64,000 bases of DNA from an uncultured SAR86 cluster bacterium (GCA_902635045.1 CACPMT010000003.1:122548-186547), one strand, 5' to 3'; counted from the stretch's first letter, positions 17,671 to 27,520 are shown. Program-made: numbers and translations. The notes: generated by a model from the sequence alone, not told the origin.

Positions 17671-18440
17671 TGATTCATAAGTTATCTTTGATCGATCCAT
17701 TAGCAAAAATAGATGATGGCGTAACCATTGGCCCTTATTCTGTGATAGGTCCTGAAGTTGAGATAGGTAAAAATTCAATAATTCACTCCCACGTTGTAAT
17801 AGAAGGTCCAACTAAAATAGGAAAAAATAATGAAATATTTCAATTCGCCTCTATAGGAGGAGATCCTCAAGATAAAAAATATAAAAATGAAAAAACTTTC
17901 CTAGAAATTGGTAATGATAATGTAATAAGAGAGGGCGTTACAATTAACAGAGGAACCGTTCAAGAGAATTCTCTAACCAAAATAGGATCTAAAAATTTAA
18001 TAATGGCATATTGTCATATTGCCCACGACTGCGAGATTCATGATGAAGTAGTTTTAGTAAATAACGCTTCACTGGCGGGCTGTGTAAAAATAGATAAAGG
18101 AGCAATCTTGGGAGGTTTTTCCTTAGTTCATCAATTTTGCAAAGTAGGGCAATACAGTTTTTCAGCTATGGGCAGTTCTATAGGCAAAGATATCCCAGCT
18201 TTTGTTAGAGTCAGCGGAAGTCCCGCTTTTCCAAGAGGTCTTAACACAACAGGTATTCAAAGGCTTAATCTTGGCAAGGAAGTTTCTGATGGATTAAAAG
18301 AAGCTTATAAAATTTTATATTTAAGAAACCTTAAATTAAAAGACGCAATAAATGAAATATCAAAAAAATTGAATAAAATTTCAGAAGTACAGATACTGTT
18401 GGACTCCATTAAAGCTTCTGAAAGAGGTATTGTTAGGTAG
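17670..18440 (+). CDS. lpxA: UDP-N-acetylglucosamine acyltransferase LpxA
   Basis: LpxA catalyses the first step of lipid A synthesis. The 256-residue protein begins with IHKLSLIDPLAKIDDGVTIG and is a hexapeptide-repeat beta helix. The catalytic His region YCHIAHDCEIHDEVVL, the FASIGGDPQDKKYKNE loop and the GLNTTGIQRLN helix entry are all seen. It overlaps fabZ by one base. Gene order lpxD-fabZ-lpxA-lpxB is the family standard. Confidence 0.97.
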   Translation: MIHKLSLIDPLAKIDDGVTIGPYSVIGPEVEIGKNSIIHSHVVIEGPTKIGKNNEIFQFASIGGDPQDKKYKNEKTFLEIGNDNVIREGVTINRGTVQENSLTKIGSKNLIMAYCHIAHDCEIHDEVVLVNNASLAGCVKIDKGAILGGFSLVHQFCKVGQYSFSAMGSSIGKDIPAFVRVSGSPAFPRGLNTTGIQRLNLGKEVSDGLKEAYKILYLRNLKLKDAINEISKKLNKISEVQILLDSIKASERGIVR

Positions 18441-18442
18441 AA

Positions 18443-19573
18443 GTGAAAAAAATAAAATTTGCTTTTTCAGTAGGGGAAGAATCAGGAGATTTTTTAGGAG
18501 CGCAATTAATAAATAATTTAAAAAAAAAATACCCTGAAGCTAGTTTTGTTGGTCTTGCTGGCAATTTGATGCAAAAAGAAGGAATGGAATCTCTTTTTCC
18601 GATCAAAGATTTATCAGTTATGGGTTTGATCGATCCTTTATTGAATTTAAATAGACTTTTAAGAAGAAGAAAACAATTAATAGATTTTATTCTTGAAGAA
18701 CAACCAGAATTTTTTATTGGAATTGATAGCCCATCTTTCAATGCGGGAATTGCAAAAAGAATAAAGTCTAAAACTAATACTAAAACCATTCAGTATGTTT
18801 GCCCCCAATTCTGGGCATGGAGAAAAAGAAGGGCCTCAAGATTTAAAAATTATTTGGATCATATTTATAGTATTTTTCCTTTCGAAGAAAAATTGCTGGC
18901 AAAAGAAGATATGTCATCTAGCTTCACGGGACATCCTCTTGCCGAACACTTTGAAATAGATGTAGATAAAAGAGAATTCAAAAGCAAAATGTCATTAAAT
19001 AGCAAAAAAACATACATTGCTTTACTACCTGGTAGCAGAAAATCAGAATTAAAAAATCATCTCAAAATTTTAGAAAAGGTTGCAAGCAGTTATTTTTCCA
19101 GTAATCCAAATTATCATTTTATAATTGCCTTAACTGAAGAAAACCCAATAAGTGAAGATAGGTATCTTAAAAAAGAAAATATTTCTTTGATCAAAGGTAA
19201 TACAAGAGAGGTTTTAAAAGCTTGTGACTATGCCATCGTTTCGTCTGGAACCGCTACATTAGAAGCTATGCTAAGCAAAACTCCTTTTTGCGTAATTTAT
19301 AAGAGCAATTCAATAAGTAATTTTATAATTACAAATCTTTTGCTTCAGCTAGACTTTATTTCTCTTCCGAATATTTTAGCCAACAAAAAAATAGTCCCTG
19401 AACTCAGACAAAAGGATTTAAAAATAAAAAAAGTTATTAAAGAACTAAATTGCCTTATTGAAAACTCAAACGAAGAAATGATTAAAGAATTTAAAATTTT
19501 GCATCAATCTTTGATAAATGAAAATGATAATAAATTTTCAAAAATTATAGACAAACTATCCTTAGAATTTTGA
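18443..19573 (+). CDS. lpxB: Lipid A disaccharide synthase LpxB
   Basis: LpxB (glycosyltransferase family 19) joins UDP-diacylglucosamine to lipid X. The 376-residue protein has the N-terminal SVGEESGDFLGAQLI motif, GIDSPSFNAGIAKRIK, YVCPQFWAWRKRR, the LLPGSRKSELKNHL loop and SSGTATLEAMLSKTPFCVIY. It starts at GTG 18443, two bases after the lpxA stop. Its TGA overlaps the TTG start of rnhB. Confidence 0.96.
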   Translation: MKKIKFAFSVGEESGDFLGAQLINNLKKKYPEASFVGLAGNLMQKEGMESLFPIKDLSVMGLIDPLLNLNRLLRRRKQLIDFILEEQPEFFIGIDSPSFNAGIAKRIKSKTNTKTIQYVCPQFWAWRKRRASRFKNYLDHIYSIFPFEEKLLAKEDMSSSFTGHPLAEHFEIDVDKREFKSKMSLNSKKTYIALLPGSRKSELKNHLKILEKVASSYFSSNPNYHFIIALTEENPISEDRYLKKENISLIKGNTREVLKACDYAIVSSGTATLEAMLSKTPFCVIYKSNSISNFIITNLLLQLDFISLPNILANKKIVPELRQKDLKIKKVIKELNCLIENSNEEMIKEFKILHQSLINENDNKFSKIIDKLSLEF

Positions 19574-20133
19574 AAACTTTTTTTGTTGGAGTTGACGAAG
19601 TGGGGAGAGGGTGTATCGCAGGACCAGTAGTAGCTGCGGCAGTTATTTTAAAAAAAAAGGAAATACTATCTTTAAAAGATTCCAAGTTATTATCTCCAAA
19701 AAAAAGAAAAATATTATCAGAAGACATTAAAAGAAATTGTATTGAATATTCTATAGCCAAGGTTTCTTCAAAAAAAATAGATAAGATAAATATAAGACAA
19801 GCTTCTCTTCTTGCAATGAAAATGGCTGTTGAAAAGTTAAATAAAAGAAATATAGAAGTTGTTGTAGATGGGGTTGATAAAATCGATACCTCACACAAAT
19901 GTAAGGCGATTATAAAAGCTGATAGCATTTATAAAGAAGTAATGGCAGCCTCAATAATAGCAAAAGTTTATAGAGACGAATTTATGGAAGATTTAGATAG
20001 AAAATATCCACAATATCTTTTTGGCAAGCATAAAGGGTATCCTACAAAAGATCATTTGCATGCGCTTAGAAAGTTTGGTTCTATAGGAGAACATAGAAAA
20101 ACATTTGGCCCTGTAAAAATATTGAATGAATAA
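19570..20133 (+). CDS. rnhB: Ribonuclease HII
   Basis: RNase HII removes misincorporated ribonucleotides and RNA in RNA-DNA hybrids. The 187-residue protein starts with VGVDEVGRGCIAGPVVAAAV (catalytic Asp9 and Glu10), has the VDGVDKID strand, and the KADSIYKEVMAASIIAKVYRD motif supplying the remaining acidic residues, then GKHKGYPTKDH. The start is TTG at 19570, overlapping the lpxB stop. The 3' end overlaps dnaE by 8 bases. Confidence 0.95.
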   Translation: MKTFFVGVDEVGRGCIAGPVVAAAVILKKKEILSLKDSKLLSPKKRKILSEDIKRNCIEYSIAKVSSKKIDKINIRQASLLAMKMAVEKLNKRNIEVVVDGVDKIDTSHKCKAIIKADSIYKEVMAASIIAKVYRDEFMEDLDRKYPQYLFGKHKGYPTKDHLHALRKFGSIGEHRKTFGPVKILNE

Positions 20134-23100
20134 ATACACCCATTTAAATTTACACTCAGAATATTCCATTCAAGATGGGTTAATTAGAATAAATGAACTT
20201 GCTAACAAGGCTTATGAACTAGACTTCGAAAGCCTGGCTATCACCGATTTATCAAATTTATTTGGTTTTATTAAATTTTATAAAGAATTAAGAAAAAAAG
20301 GTATAAAGCCAATATGCGGATCAGATTTTATCCTATTAGGGGAAAATACCAGTCCCGGAAATCTTCAGTTACTTGTGAAAAACCTTAATGGATATAAAAA
20401 TTTAATTCGTCTTATATCAAAAGCTCACACTATAGGGAAAGTTAATGGACATCCATATTTATCTATTCAAGATTTAACTAATTTTCCTGAAGATCTTATT
20501 TTAATTACCGGAAGTATTGAAAGCCAGATAGGGAAATCCATTTTGGCAGGAAAACAAGATACAGCGTTAAAGCAAATTGAGTATTTAAGAAACATTTATA
20601 AAGATAACTTTTTCTTGCAATTAACAAGAAACGGAAAAAATCAAGAGGAATTGTGCAATCAAACCTTGATAGAATTTTCAAAAAATTTAGGAATTCCAGT
20701 AGTAGCTACAAATCAAGTAAGATTTTTAGCTAAGGACGATTTCGAAGCGCACGAAACAAGAGTCTGTATTCAATCAGGCCATGTTTTAGGAGACAAAAGA
20801 AGACAGAGATTTTTTCAAGACTCCCAGTACTTTAAATCTACTGAAGAAATGAATGATCTTTTTTACGACGTTCCTGAGGCTCTATCAAATGCCTATGAAA
20901 TTTCAAAAAAATGTAATTTGGAAGTGAAGACTGGAATTTATGTTTTACCTGATTTTAAAACTCCAAACAAATCTTCAGAAGCTGATTTTTTAAAAAACTT
21001 AATTCAAGACGGAATAACCAAAAAGCTTGAACTACAAAATTTTTCTGAAGTACCTGACACCTATAAGGAAAGATTAGATTATGAATTAAAAGTTATTTTA
21101 AAAATGGGTTATGAAGGATATTTTCTCATTGTTGCAGATTTTGTTAACTGGGCAAAACATAATTCTGTCCCTGTCGGTCCTGGAAGAGGATCTGGAGCAG
21201 GTTCTTTGATAGCCTATGCAATTGGTATTACAGGAATAGATCCGATCAAATACGATCTTTTATTTGAAAGATTTTTAAATCCTGATCGAATAAGCAATCC
21301 TGACTTTGATATAGATTTTTGCAGAGACGGAAGAGAAAAGGTAATCGAATACGTAACTGAAAAATATGGCAAAGAAGCAGTAGCTCAAATATGCACGTTT
21401 GGAACTATGGCTGCGAGAGCTGTCGTTAGAGATGTAGCAAGAGCACAAGGTAAGTCGTATGGATTAGCAGATAGACTTGCGAAGATGATTCCTTTCAGTC
21501 CGGAAATGACTCTTGAAAAGGCTCTTAAGGATAACTCTGATCTAAGACGAATTCTTAAAGTGGATGAGGATGCAGCTGAAATATTTGAAATGGCAAAAAA
21601 ATTAGAGGGAATTATAAGAAATGTAGGTAAACATGCTGCGGGAGTTGTCATGGCTCCGTCCGAAATTAATGATTACTCCCCTTTATATTTAGATGAAACA
21701 ACCGACACTCTTGCTACACAATTTGATATGAAAGATATTGAATCTGTAGGATTGCAAAAATTCGATTTTTTAGGATTAAAGACTCTTACGGTAATTAACA
21801 AAGCTCTAATAGAGATTAATAAATCTCGAAGTAAAATTAATTTGAAACCTATTGATATAGATGAAATAGATTTAGAAGATAAAGGCACTTTCGATTTATT
21901 ACAGAAAGGCCTTTCAACCGCAGTATTTCAATTAGAATCAAGAGGAATCAAAGAATATATAGTCAAGTTAAAACCTAATAACTTTGAAGATATTATTGCT
22001 TTAGTTGCTTTATACAGACCTGGACCTTTAGAAATGAAAATGGTTGATACGTATATAAACAGAAAGAAAGGAATCGAAAAAACTAAATATGGTGATGAAC
22101 ATGTAGAAAAAATTCTAAAAAATACTTATGGAGTAATTGTTTATCAAGAACAAGTCATGCAATTAGCACAAGAATTTTCGGGATTTACTCTTGCACAAGC
22201 AGATTTATTAAGAAGAGCAATGGGCAAAAAAATTCCAGAAGAAATGGAAAAACAAAGACCCGTTTTTATTGATGGCGCTATAAAAAAAGGAAAATCATTA
22301 AGATTTGCAGAGGGCTTATTTGATCAAATAGAAACCTTTGCAGGATATGGTTTCAATAAATCTCATTCAGCAGCATACGCGATGATCTCTTATCAAACTG
22401 CCTGGTTAAAATCTCATTATCCTGCACAATTTATGGCTGCTGCGTTATCTTCTGAAATGGGAGATTCTGATAAAATTCAACTTCTTCTTGACGATGTTAA
22501 AGCTCTAGGGCTTAAAATTCTTCCTCCAAACATTAATTTAAGTTTAAGAGACTTTATTGCCATAGATAATGAGACAATTTTATTTGGGCTTGGAGCTATC
22601 AAGGGTGTAGGAGATCCAGCAATTGAAAATATTATTGAAGAAAGAACTAAAAAATCTTTTCAAAATTTGAATGAATTTGTATCCAGAATAGATTTAAAAA
22701 AGGCTGATAAAAGGTCGCTTGAACCTTTAATTAAATCTGGAGCATTAGATAATTTTGGAGAAAATAGATTTGAAATGCTAGGAAAATTAGAAGGCGCTTT
22801 AAAATTTGCAAGACAAAAGACTGAATTTAAAGAAAGTAAAATAGACGATTTATTTGGAGAAATCAGTGACTCAATTGAAGTAAAGGATACTAAATTGAGT
22901 AATAAATTTCTTGAAATAGGAAAATCTAAATTAGAATTTGCATCTTTAGGTTTCTATTTAACTGCTCATCCCATGGATGAACATGGCTGGGAAGTGAGAA
23001 AGGTTGCTCCCGAACCGATTTTGTCTTTGTCTTCAGGTAAACATATTCAAAGATGTTCAGGAGTTGTGATTGCTTTTAAAAAAATTAATACAAGGAGAGG

Positions 23101-23578
23101 CCCATTAGTCTTTGCAACGCTTGATGACAATTCAGATAGAATTGAGCTTGTAATTTCAGGAGACGTATTAGATAAGTTCGCTCAACCAATAGATAATGAA
23201 AAAATATTAATTGTAGATGGAGAAATATCTATTGATAATTTAAAAGAGAGAGAAAATCTTGGTCTGAGTAAAAAAATGAATGTTTCATCAATGCTTACTT
23301 TGGAACAAGCAAGAATAAAATTTGCTAGAAAGTTGACTATTTCTATGAATAGCAAGGATACTTCACTTTTAGAAGAAAATTTAAAGGAGTTAAAGTCTTT
23401 TTCATCAAGTGTTTCCGAAGGATGTCCTGTAGAAATTAGATATTCTTCAAAAGAAGTTGATGCTGAAATAGATGTAGGAAATAATTTTAAAATTTTATTA
23501 AATGACGCAAATTTTAAAAAACTCGTTAAAAATTATGGTGAAAAAAATTTAGACATCAGTTACTTTACAAGGCAATAA
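20126..23578 (+). CDS. dnaE: DNA polymerase III alpha subunit DnaE
   Basis: DnaE is the replicative polymerase subunit. The 1150-residue protein has the N-terminal PHP domain (HLNLHSEYSIQDGLIRI), the C-family polymerase core with GPGRGSGAGSLIAYAIGIT and the catalytic acidic pair in NPDFDIDFCRDGREKVIEYV (about residue 390), KHAAGVV, the fingers and thumb with YQEQVMQLAQEFSGF, GYGFNKSHSAAYAMISYQTA, then the tandem HhH and an OB-fold C-terminus. Full length for the family. rnhB-dnaE-accA is the usual order. Confidence 0.97.
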   Translation: MNKYTHLNLHSEYSIQDGLIRINELANKAYELDFESLAITDLSNLFGFIKFYKELRKKGIKPICGSDFILLGENTSPGNLQLLVKNLNGYKNLIRLISKAHTIGKVNGHPYLSIQDLTNFPEDLILITGSIESQIGKSILAGKQDTALKQIEYLRNIYKDNFFLQLTRNGKNQEELCNQTLIEFSKNLGIPVVATNQVRFLAKDDFEAHETRVCIQSGHVLGDKRRQRFFQDSQYFKSTEEMNDLFYDVPEALSNAYEISKKCNLEVKTGIYVLPDFKTPNKSSEADFLKNLIQDGITKKLELQNFSEVPDTYKERLDYELKVILKMGYEGYFLIVADFVNWAKHNSVPVGPGRGSGAGSLIAYAIGITGIDPIKYDLLFERFLNPDRISNPDFDIDFCRDGREKVIEYVTEKYGKEAVAQICTFGTMAARAVVRDVARAQGKSYGLADRLAKMIPFSPEMTLEKALKDNSDLRRILKVDEDAAEIFEMAKKLEGIIRNVGKHAAGVVMAPSEINDYSPLYLDETTDTLATQFDMKDIESVGLQKFDFLGLKTLTVINKALIEINKSRSKINLKPIDIDEIDLEDKGTFDLLQKGLSTAVFQLESRGIKEYIVKLKPNNFEDIIALVALYRPGPLEMKMVDTYINRKKGIEKTKYGDEHVEKILKNTYGVIVYQEQVMQLAQEFSGFTLAQADLLRRAMGKKIPEEMEKQRPVFIDGAIKKGKSLRFAEGLFDQIETFAGYGFNKSHSAAYAMISYQTAWLKSHYPAQFMAAALSSEMGDSDKIQLLLDDVKALGLKILPPNINLSLRDFIAIDNETILFGLGAIKGVGDPAIENIIEERTKKSFQNLNEFVSRIDLKKADKRSLEPLIKSGALDNFGENRFEMLGKLEGALKFARQKTEFKESKIDDLFGEISDSIEVKDTKLSNKFLEIGKSKLEFASLGFYLTAHPMDEHGWEVRKVAPEPILSLSSGKHIQRCSGVVIAFKKINTRRGPLVFATLDDNSDRIELVISGDVLDKFAQPIDNEKILIVDGEISIDNLKERENLGLSKKMNVSSMLTLEQARIKFARKLTISMNSKDTSLLEENLKELKSFSSSVSEGCPVEIRYSSKEVDAEIDVGNNFKILLNDANFKKLVKNYGEKNLDISYFTRQ

Positions 23579-24526
23579 ATGGCATATACATATTTAGAAT
23601 TTGAAAAACCTATCAGCGATTTAGAAAATAAAATTGAAAAACTGAGATTATCTGGAGGTATAGAAAAAGACATAGAATCGGAGACATCTAAACTTAGCTC
23701 TCAGATAGAAAAGCTGACAAAGGAGATTTACTCAAACTTATCTATCTGGCAAAAAGTGCAAGTTGCCCGACATCCTCATAGGCCACATTTTTCTGATTAT
23801 ATTGAAAATATTTTTTCAGATTTTGATGAGCTTCACGGGGATAGAGTCTTTGGCGAAGACAAAGCGATTATAGGAGGACTAGCAAGATTTAAAAAAAGGC
23901 CGGTTGTTGTGGTTGGACAAGAAAAAGGAAAATCTACAGAAGATAAAATTTCAAGAAACTTTGGAATGGCCCAACCCGAAGGTTACAGAAAAACCGCTAG
24001 ACTGATGAAAATGGCCGAAGATTTTGAATTGCCCCTAATTTCATTTATTGATACCCCAGGAGCTTACCCTGGGATTGAGAGTGAAGAAAGAGGAATGAGC
24101 GAAGCTATTGCAAAGAATTTAAGCCTTCTTTCTAATCTCAAAACACCAATAATAGTAATAATAACTGGAGAGGGAGGTTCAGGTGGAGCACTTGCAATTG
24201 GAATAGGAGATCATGTTTGTATGTTAGAGCATTCAATTTATGCGGTTGCATCTCCAGAGGCTTGTGCATCAATTGTTTGGAGAGATGGATCTAAAGCTAA
24301 AGATGCCGCAGAAGCTATGAAAGTAGATGCTTCAAATCTTAAGAATTTAGGCTTAATAGATGAAGTAATAGAAGAGCCTTTGGGAGGAGCTCATAGAGAC
24401 ATCAGAGGAGTATCAAATTCTATCTCTCAAGTTATAGAAAAAAAATTACTTACCTTTGACGAGGTTGATATCTCCGATTTGATAAATAAGAGATATGAAA
24501 AAATCATGTCCTATGGATCAATATAA
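23579..24526 (+). CDS. accA: Acetyl-CoA carboxylase carboxyltransferase subunit alpha
   Basis: AccA with AccD transfers CO2 from carboxybiotin to acetyl-CoA, the first step of fatty-acid synthesis. The 315-residue protein has the N-terminal helix hairpin ending WQKVQVARHPHRPHFSDYI, then DELHGDRVFGEDKAIIGGLA, GMAQPEGYRKTARLMKMAE, FIDTPGAYPGIESEERG and the oxyanion-hole region GEGGSGGALAIGIGD. It begins immediately after the dnaE stop. tilS follows after 6 bases. Confidence 0.97.
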   Translation: MAYTYLEFEKPISDLENKIEKLRLSGGIEKDIESETSKLSSQIEKLTKEIYSNLSIWQKVQVARHPHRPHFSDYIENIFSDFDELHGDRVFGEDKAIIGGLARFKKRPVVVVGQEKGKSTEDKISRNFGMAQPEGYRKTARLMKMAEDFELPLISFIDTPGAYPGIESEERGMSEAIAKNLSLLSNLKTPIIVIITGEGGSGGALAIGIGDHVCMLEHSIYAVASPEACASIVWRDGSKAKDAAEAMKVDASNLKNLGLIDEVIEEPLGGAHRDIRGVSNSISQVIEKKLLTFDEVDISDLINKRYEKIMSYGSI

Positions 24527-24532
24527 CAAATC

Positions 24533-25510
24533 TTGCATCCTTTAGAAGAAAAATTAAATTCTCTCATAAATAAAAAAGTAAAAAATTATTTTGTTGCTTA
24601 CAGTGGCGGCGTAGATTCAACTGTCCTTCTTGATTGTGCGAATAAAATTATAAAATCTTTTAAGGATTCATCTCTTGTAGCATTACACATCAATCATAAT
24701 TACTCTAGTGATTCTATTACTTGGAAAAATCACTGTATCGAGTTTTGCAATAAAAAAAACATAAAAATTTTAACTTTTGATTTAGATCTTTCAAAATTAA
24801 AAGGAGCCAGTTTAGAAAATCAGTTAAGAGACTTAAGATACAAAGTTTTTGCAGAAAACCTTGGTAAAGATGAACAACTCTTTATGGCTCATCACTTAGA
24901 CGATAATGTAGAAACTTTATTTCTTAGGTTGTTTAGAGGAACTGGATTAAAAGGCGCCAAATCAATTCCATTTAAAAGATTGTTGGGCAAAGGCGAGCTT
25001 GTAAGGCCTTTTTTAGATTTTCCTAAAAAAGATATTGAAAAATATGCAGAAGAAAATGAATTAGATTTTATAAGCGACAAAACAAATGAAGATATCAGCT
25101 TCGACAGAAATTTTATTAGAAAAGAAATTACCCCTTTGATTGAAAAAAGATGGCCAAAATATAATGAAAATCTAAAAAAATTTATTTTAAATGTAAATGA
25201 ATCCTATGAGATAGTAAACGATCAAATTAAAATTGACTTTAGTTTCGTTTCTTCAAGCAAAAAAGATCAAATAGTCTTATCAAAACTATTAGCTTTCCCA
25301 AAAAGCAAACAGAAAAATATAATAATTTTTTGGATAAATTCCTTAAACCTGAATGCACCAAATGGAAAAGTGCTAAATGAAATTGTAGATAAATTTGTAT
25401 TTGCTAATAAAGATAAAGATCCAACTTTTTTTTGGGGCACCAAGGAAAAGAAAGGTTCGGTATGTTTAAAAATTAAGAAAGATAAGCTTATTGCAAAATC
25501 AATATCCTGA
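24533..25510 (+). CDS. tilS: tRNA(Ile)-lysidine synthase TilS (short form)
   Basis: TilS changes the wobble C of a CAU tRNA-Ile to lysidine so that it reads AUA. The 325-residue protein has the ATP-pyrophosphatase P-loop YSGGVDSTVLLD at 23-34, HINHNYS, NQLRDLRYKVF, MAHHLDDNVETLFLRLFRGTG and RPFLDFPKKDIEKYA. E. coli TilS is about 430 residues; this one ends soon after the central domain and seems to lack most of the C-terminal domain. The start is TTG at 24533. The stop overlaps the convergent leuA stop by 12 bases. Confidence 0.93.
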   Translation: MHPLEEKLNSLINKKVKNYFVAYSGGVDSTVLLDCANKIIKSFKDSSLVALHINHNYSSDSITWKNHCIEFCNKKNIKILTFDLDLSKLKGASLENQLRDLRYKVFAENLGKDEQLFMAHHLDDNVETLFLRLFRGTGLKGAKSIPFKRLLGKGELVRPFLDFPKKDIEKYAEENELDFISDKTNEDISFDRNFIRKEITPLIEKRWPKYNENLKKFILNVNESYEIVNDQIKIDFSFVSSSKKDQIVLSKLLAFPKSKQKNIIIFWINSLNLNAPNGKVLNEIVDKFVFANKDKDPTFFWGTKEKKGSVCLKIKKDKLIAKSIS

Positions 25511-27181
25511 TCTATTAATTCCATTAATAATTGCTTGAAATGATGCAACAACGGTATTTGAATTTATTCCAACACCCCAGAAGGTTCTATCTTTAATATA
25601 AAGTTCAATGTATGCGGCCGCAGAAGCATCAGACCCGGATGAAATAGCATTTTGCTGATAATCAGAAACTTTTAAATTAAATTTAAATTCACTTGATAGG
25701 GCATCAATAAACGAATCTATCGGACCATTACCTTTTCCATGTAAGTTTGCATCTTTGCCATTAATTCTCAGATTAAGATTTATTTCATCTATTTGTTTAT
25801 TGTTTTCATCAATTTTAGAAACAATTTCATGATTTAAATATTCATACTTTCCATTAACTTCGATATATGTTCGATTAAAATTATCCCAAATTAAATCAGC
25901 TTCAAGCTCTTTGCCAGTTTCATCTGCAATTTTTTGAATGATACCTGAAAAATCTATTTGCAAACGTCTTGGTAAAGATAACCCATGATCTTTTTCTATA
26001 ATATATGCCACACCGCCTTTTCCGGATTGACTATTTATTCGGATGACAGCTTCATAGTTTCTACCCACATCTTCAGGATCTATTGGAAGATAAGGAACTC
26101 TCCATTTTGGATCATTTGATTCTCTCATTGCATCAAAACCTTTTTTAATTGCATCTTGATGAGAACCAGAAAAAGCAGTGAAAACTAAATCTCCAGCGTA
26201 CGGATGTCTAGGGTGGATTGGAAGTTGATTGCAATATTCAACTTCTCGCATCACTTTATTGATATCAGAAAAATCAAGTTTAGGATCGACTCCTTGAGTT
26301 AATTGATTAAGCGCTAACGAAACAATATCTACGTTTCCTGTTCTTTCTCCATTTCCAAAAAGCGTTCCTTCTATTCTATCGGCACCAGCCATTAGTCCCA
26401 ATTCTGCGGCAGCAATTCCAGTTCCTCTATCGTTATGAGGATGAAGGCTTACCAAAACGTTGTCTCTTTGATCTAAATTTCGGCACATCCATTCTATTTG
26501 ATCTGCGTAAATATTTGGTGACGCTAATTCTACTGTCGCAGGAAGATTCATAATAGTTTTAAGTTCTTTGCTTGGCTTCCATATTTGATTTACTTCATTG
26601 CATACCTCAACGGCATACTCTAACTCTGTTCCAGTAAAGCTTTCAGGACTATATTCAAATTGCCAGTTTGTACTTTTATTTTCATCTGCAAGTATTTTTA
26701 CCAGCTTTGCTCCATCGGTAGCTATTTTTAAAATACCTTTTTTATCTTGTTTGAAAACAACTTCTCTTTGTAAAGTAGAGGTGGAATTATATAAATGTAA
26801 AATTACGTTTTCAGCTCCTTTAACAGATTCAAACGTCCTTTTGATTAAGCGTTCTCTAGCTTGCGTTAGAACCTGAATTTTAACATCACCTGGAATAAGT
26901 TTTTTCTCAATCAGTTCTCTAACAAAACTAAATTCTGTATCTGAAGCTGAAGGAAATCCTATTTCTATTTCTTTGAAGCCTAAGTCAACCAACATAGAAA
27001 AAAACCTTAATTTTTTTTCCATTCCCATTGGCTCAATCAAAGATTGATTTCCATCTCTTAAATCTACACTACACCAAATCGGTGATTTTTTTATTTGTTT
27101 TGTAGGCCAAGTCCTATCATCAAGAGAAATGACTTTAAAAGGAGAATATTTATTTACAGAGCTATTAACTATTTCTTTCAA
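25499..27181 (-). CDS. leuA: 2-isopropylmalate synthase LeuA (long, Pseudomonas-like form)
   Basis: LeuA condenses acetyl-CoA with 2-ketoisovalerate, the first leucine-specific step. The 560-residue protein starts KYSPFKVISLDDRTWPTKQI and PIWCSVDLRDGNQSLIEPM (metal-binding DLRDGNQ), contains EIEIGFPSAS, SLHPHNDRGTGIAAAELG and GTLFGNGERTGNVDIVSLAL, and ends with the leucine-binding allosteric domain (from about 420). It resembles the longer LeuA of Pseudomonas and actinobacteria, not the 523-residue E. coli type. It is divergent from holD with 45 bases between starts, leaving no room for a leucine-leader attenuator. Confidence 0.95.
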   Translation of the reverse strand: MKEIVNSSVNKYSPFKVISLDDRTWPTKQIKKSPIWCSVDLRDGNQSLIEPMGMEKKLRFFSMLVDLGFKEIEIGFPSASDTEFSFVRELIEKKLIPGDVKIQVLTQARERLIKRTFESVKGAENVILHLYNSTSTLQREVVFKQDKKGILKIATDGAKLVKILADENKSTNWQFEYSPESFTGTELEYAVEVCNEVNQIWKPSKELKTIMNLPATVELASPNIYADQIEWMCRNLDQRDNVLVSLHPHNDRGTGIAAAELGLMAGADRIEGTLFGNGERTGNVDIVSLALNQLTQGVDPKLDFSDINKVMREVEYCNQLPIHPRHPYAGDLVFTAFSGSHQDAIKKGFDAMRESNDPKWRVPYLPIDPEDVGRNYEAVIRINSQSGKGGVAYIIEKDHGLSLPRRLQIDFSGIIQKIADETGKELEADLIWDNFNRTYIEVNGKYEYLNHEIVSKIDENNKQIDEINLNLRINGKDANLHGKGNGPIDSFIDALSSEFKFNLKVSDYQQNAISSGSDASAAAYIELYIKDRTFWGVGINSNTVVASFQAIINGINRSGY

Positions 27182-27226
27182 TTTTTTTCTTCATTTTATT
27201 CTAAAATAACATATAGAAATGGCATT

Positions 27227-27520
27227 ATGAACGCAGACGAAATTTTTATAAAGGAAGTTGGGATTCAATATTGGACTTTGAATGAAAACTTCAAATTTAA
27301 AAATAATAAAATTAAGCTCAATAAACATATTAATTTTTCCCAAACTGAATCTGAGTTTTTGTATTCAATTTCCAAAGCTTTTGGACTGGATTTTCAATTA
27401 AAAGATTCATTAAAAATATACAAATTCTTAAAAGAAAATAAATTTTTGAGAGAAGCTAATATTAATAAATTAATGAAGGACCCAGATGCAAAAAGAAAAA
27501 TTTGGATTGAAAACTCTTAA
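27227..27520 (+). CDS. holD: Probable DNA polymerase III psi subunit (diverged, shortened HolD)
   Basis: Psi links the chi subunit and SSB to the clamp loader. The 97-residue protein has IKEVGIQYWTLN (8-19), which lines up with LQQLGITQWSLR of E. coli psi, and ends MKDPDAKRKIWIEN (83-96), like RANPTARAALWQQI in psi. It lies directly before rimI, as holD does in E. coli, and overlaps it by 35 bases. The middle is shorter than in E. coli psi (137 residues). I start at ATG 27227; the frame is open upstream but runs into leuA and its promoter region. holC is at 32781-33224. Assignment rests on two short motifs plus synteny. Confidence 0.72.
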   Translation: MNADEIFIKEVGIQYWTLNENFKFKNNKIKLNKHINFSQTESEFLYSISKAFGLDFQLKDSLKIYKFLKENKFLREANINKLMKDPDAKRKIWIENS

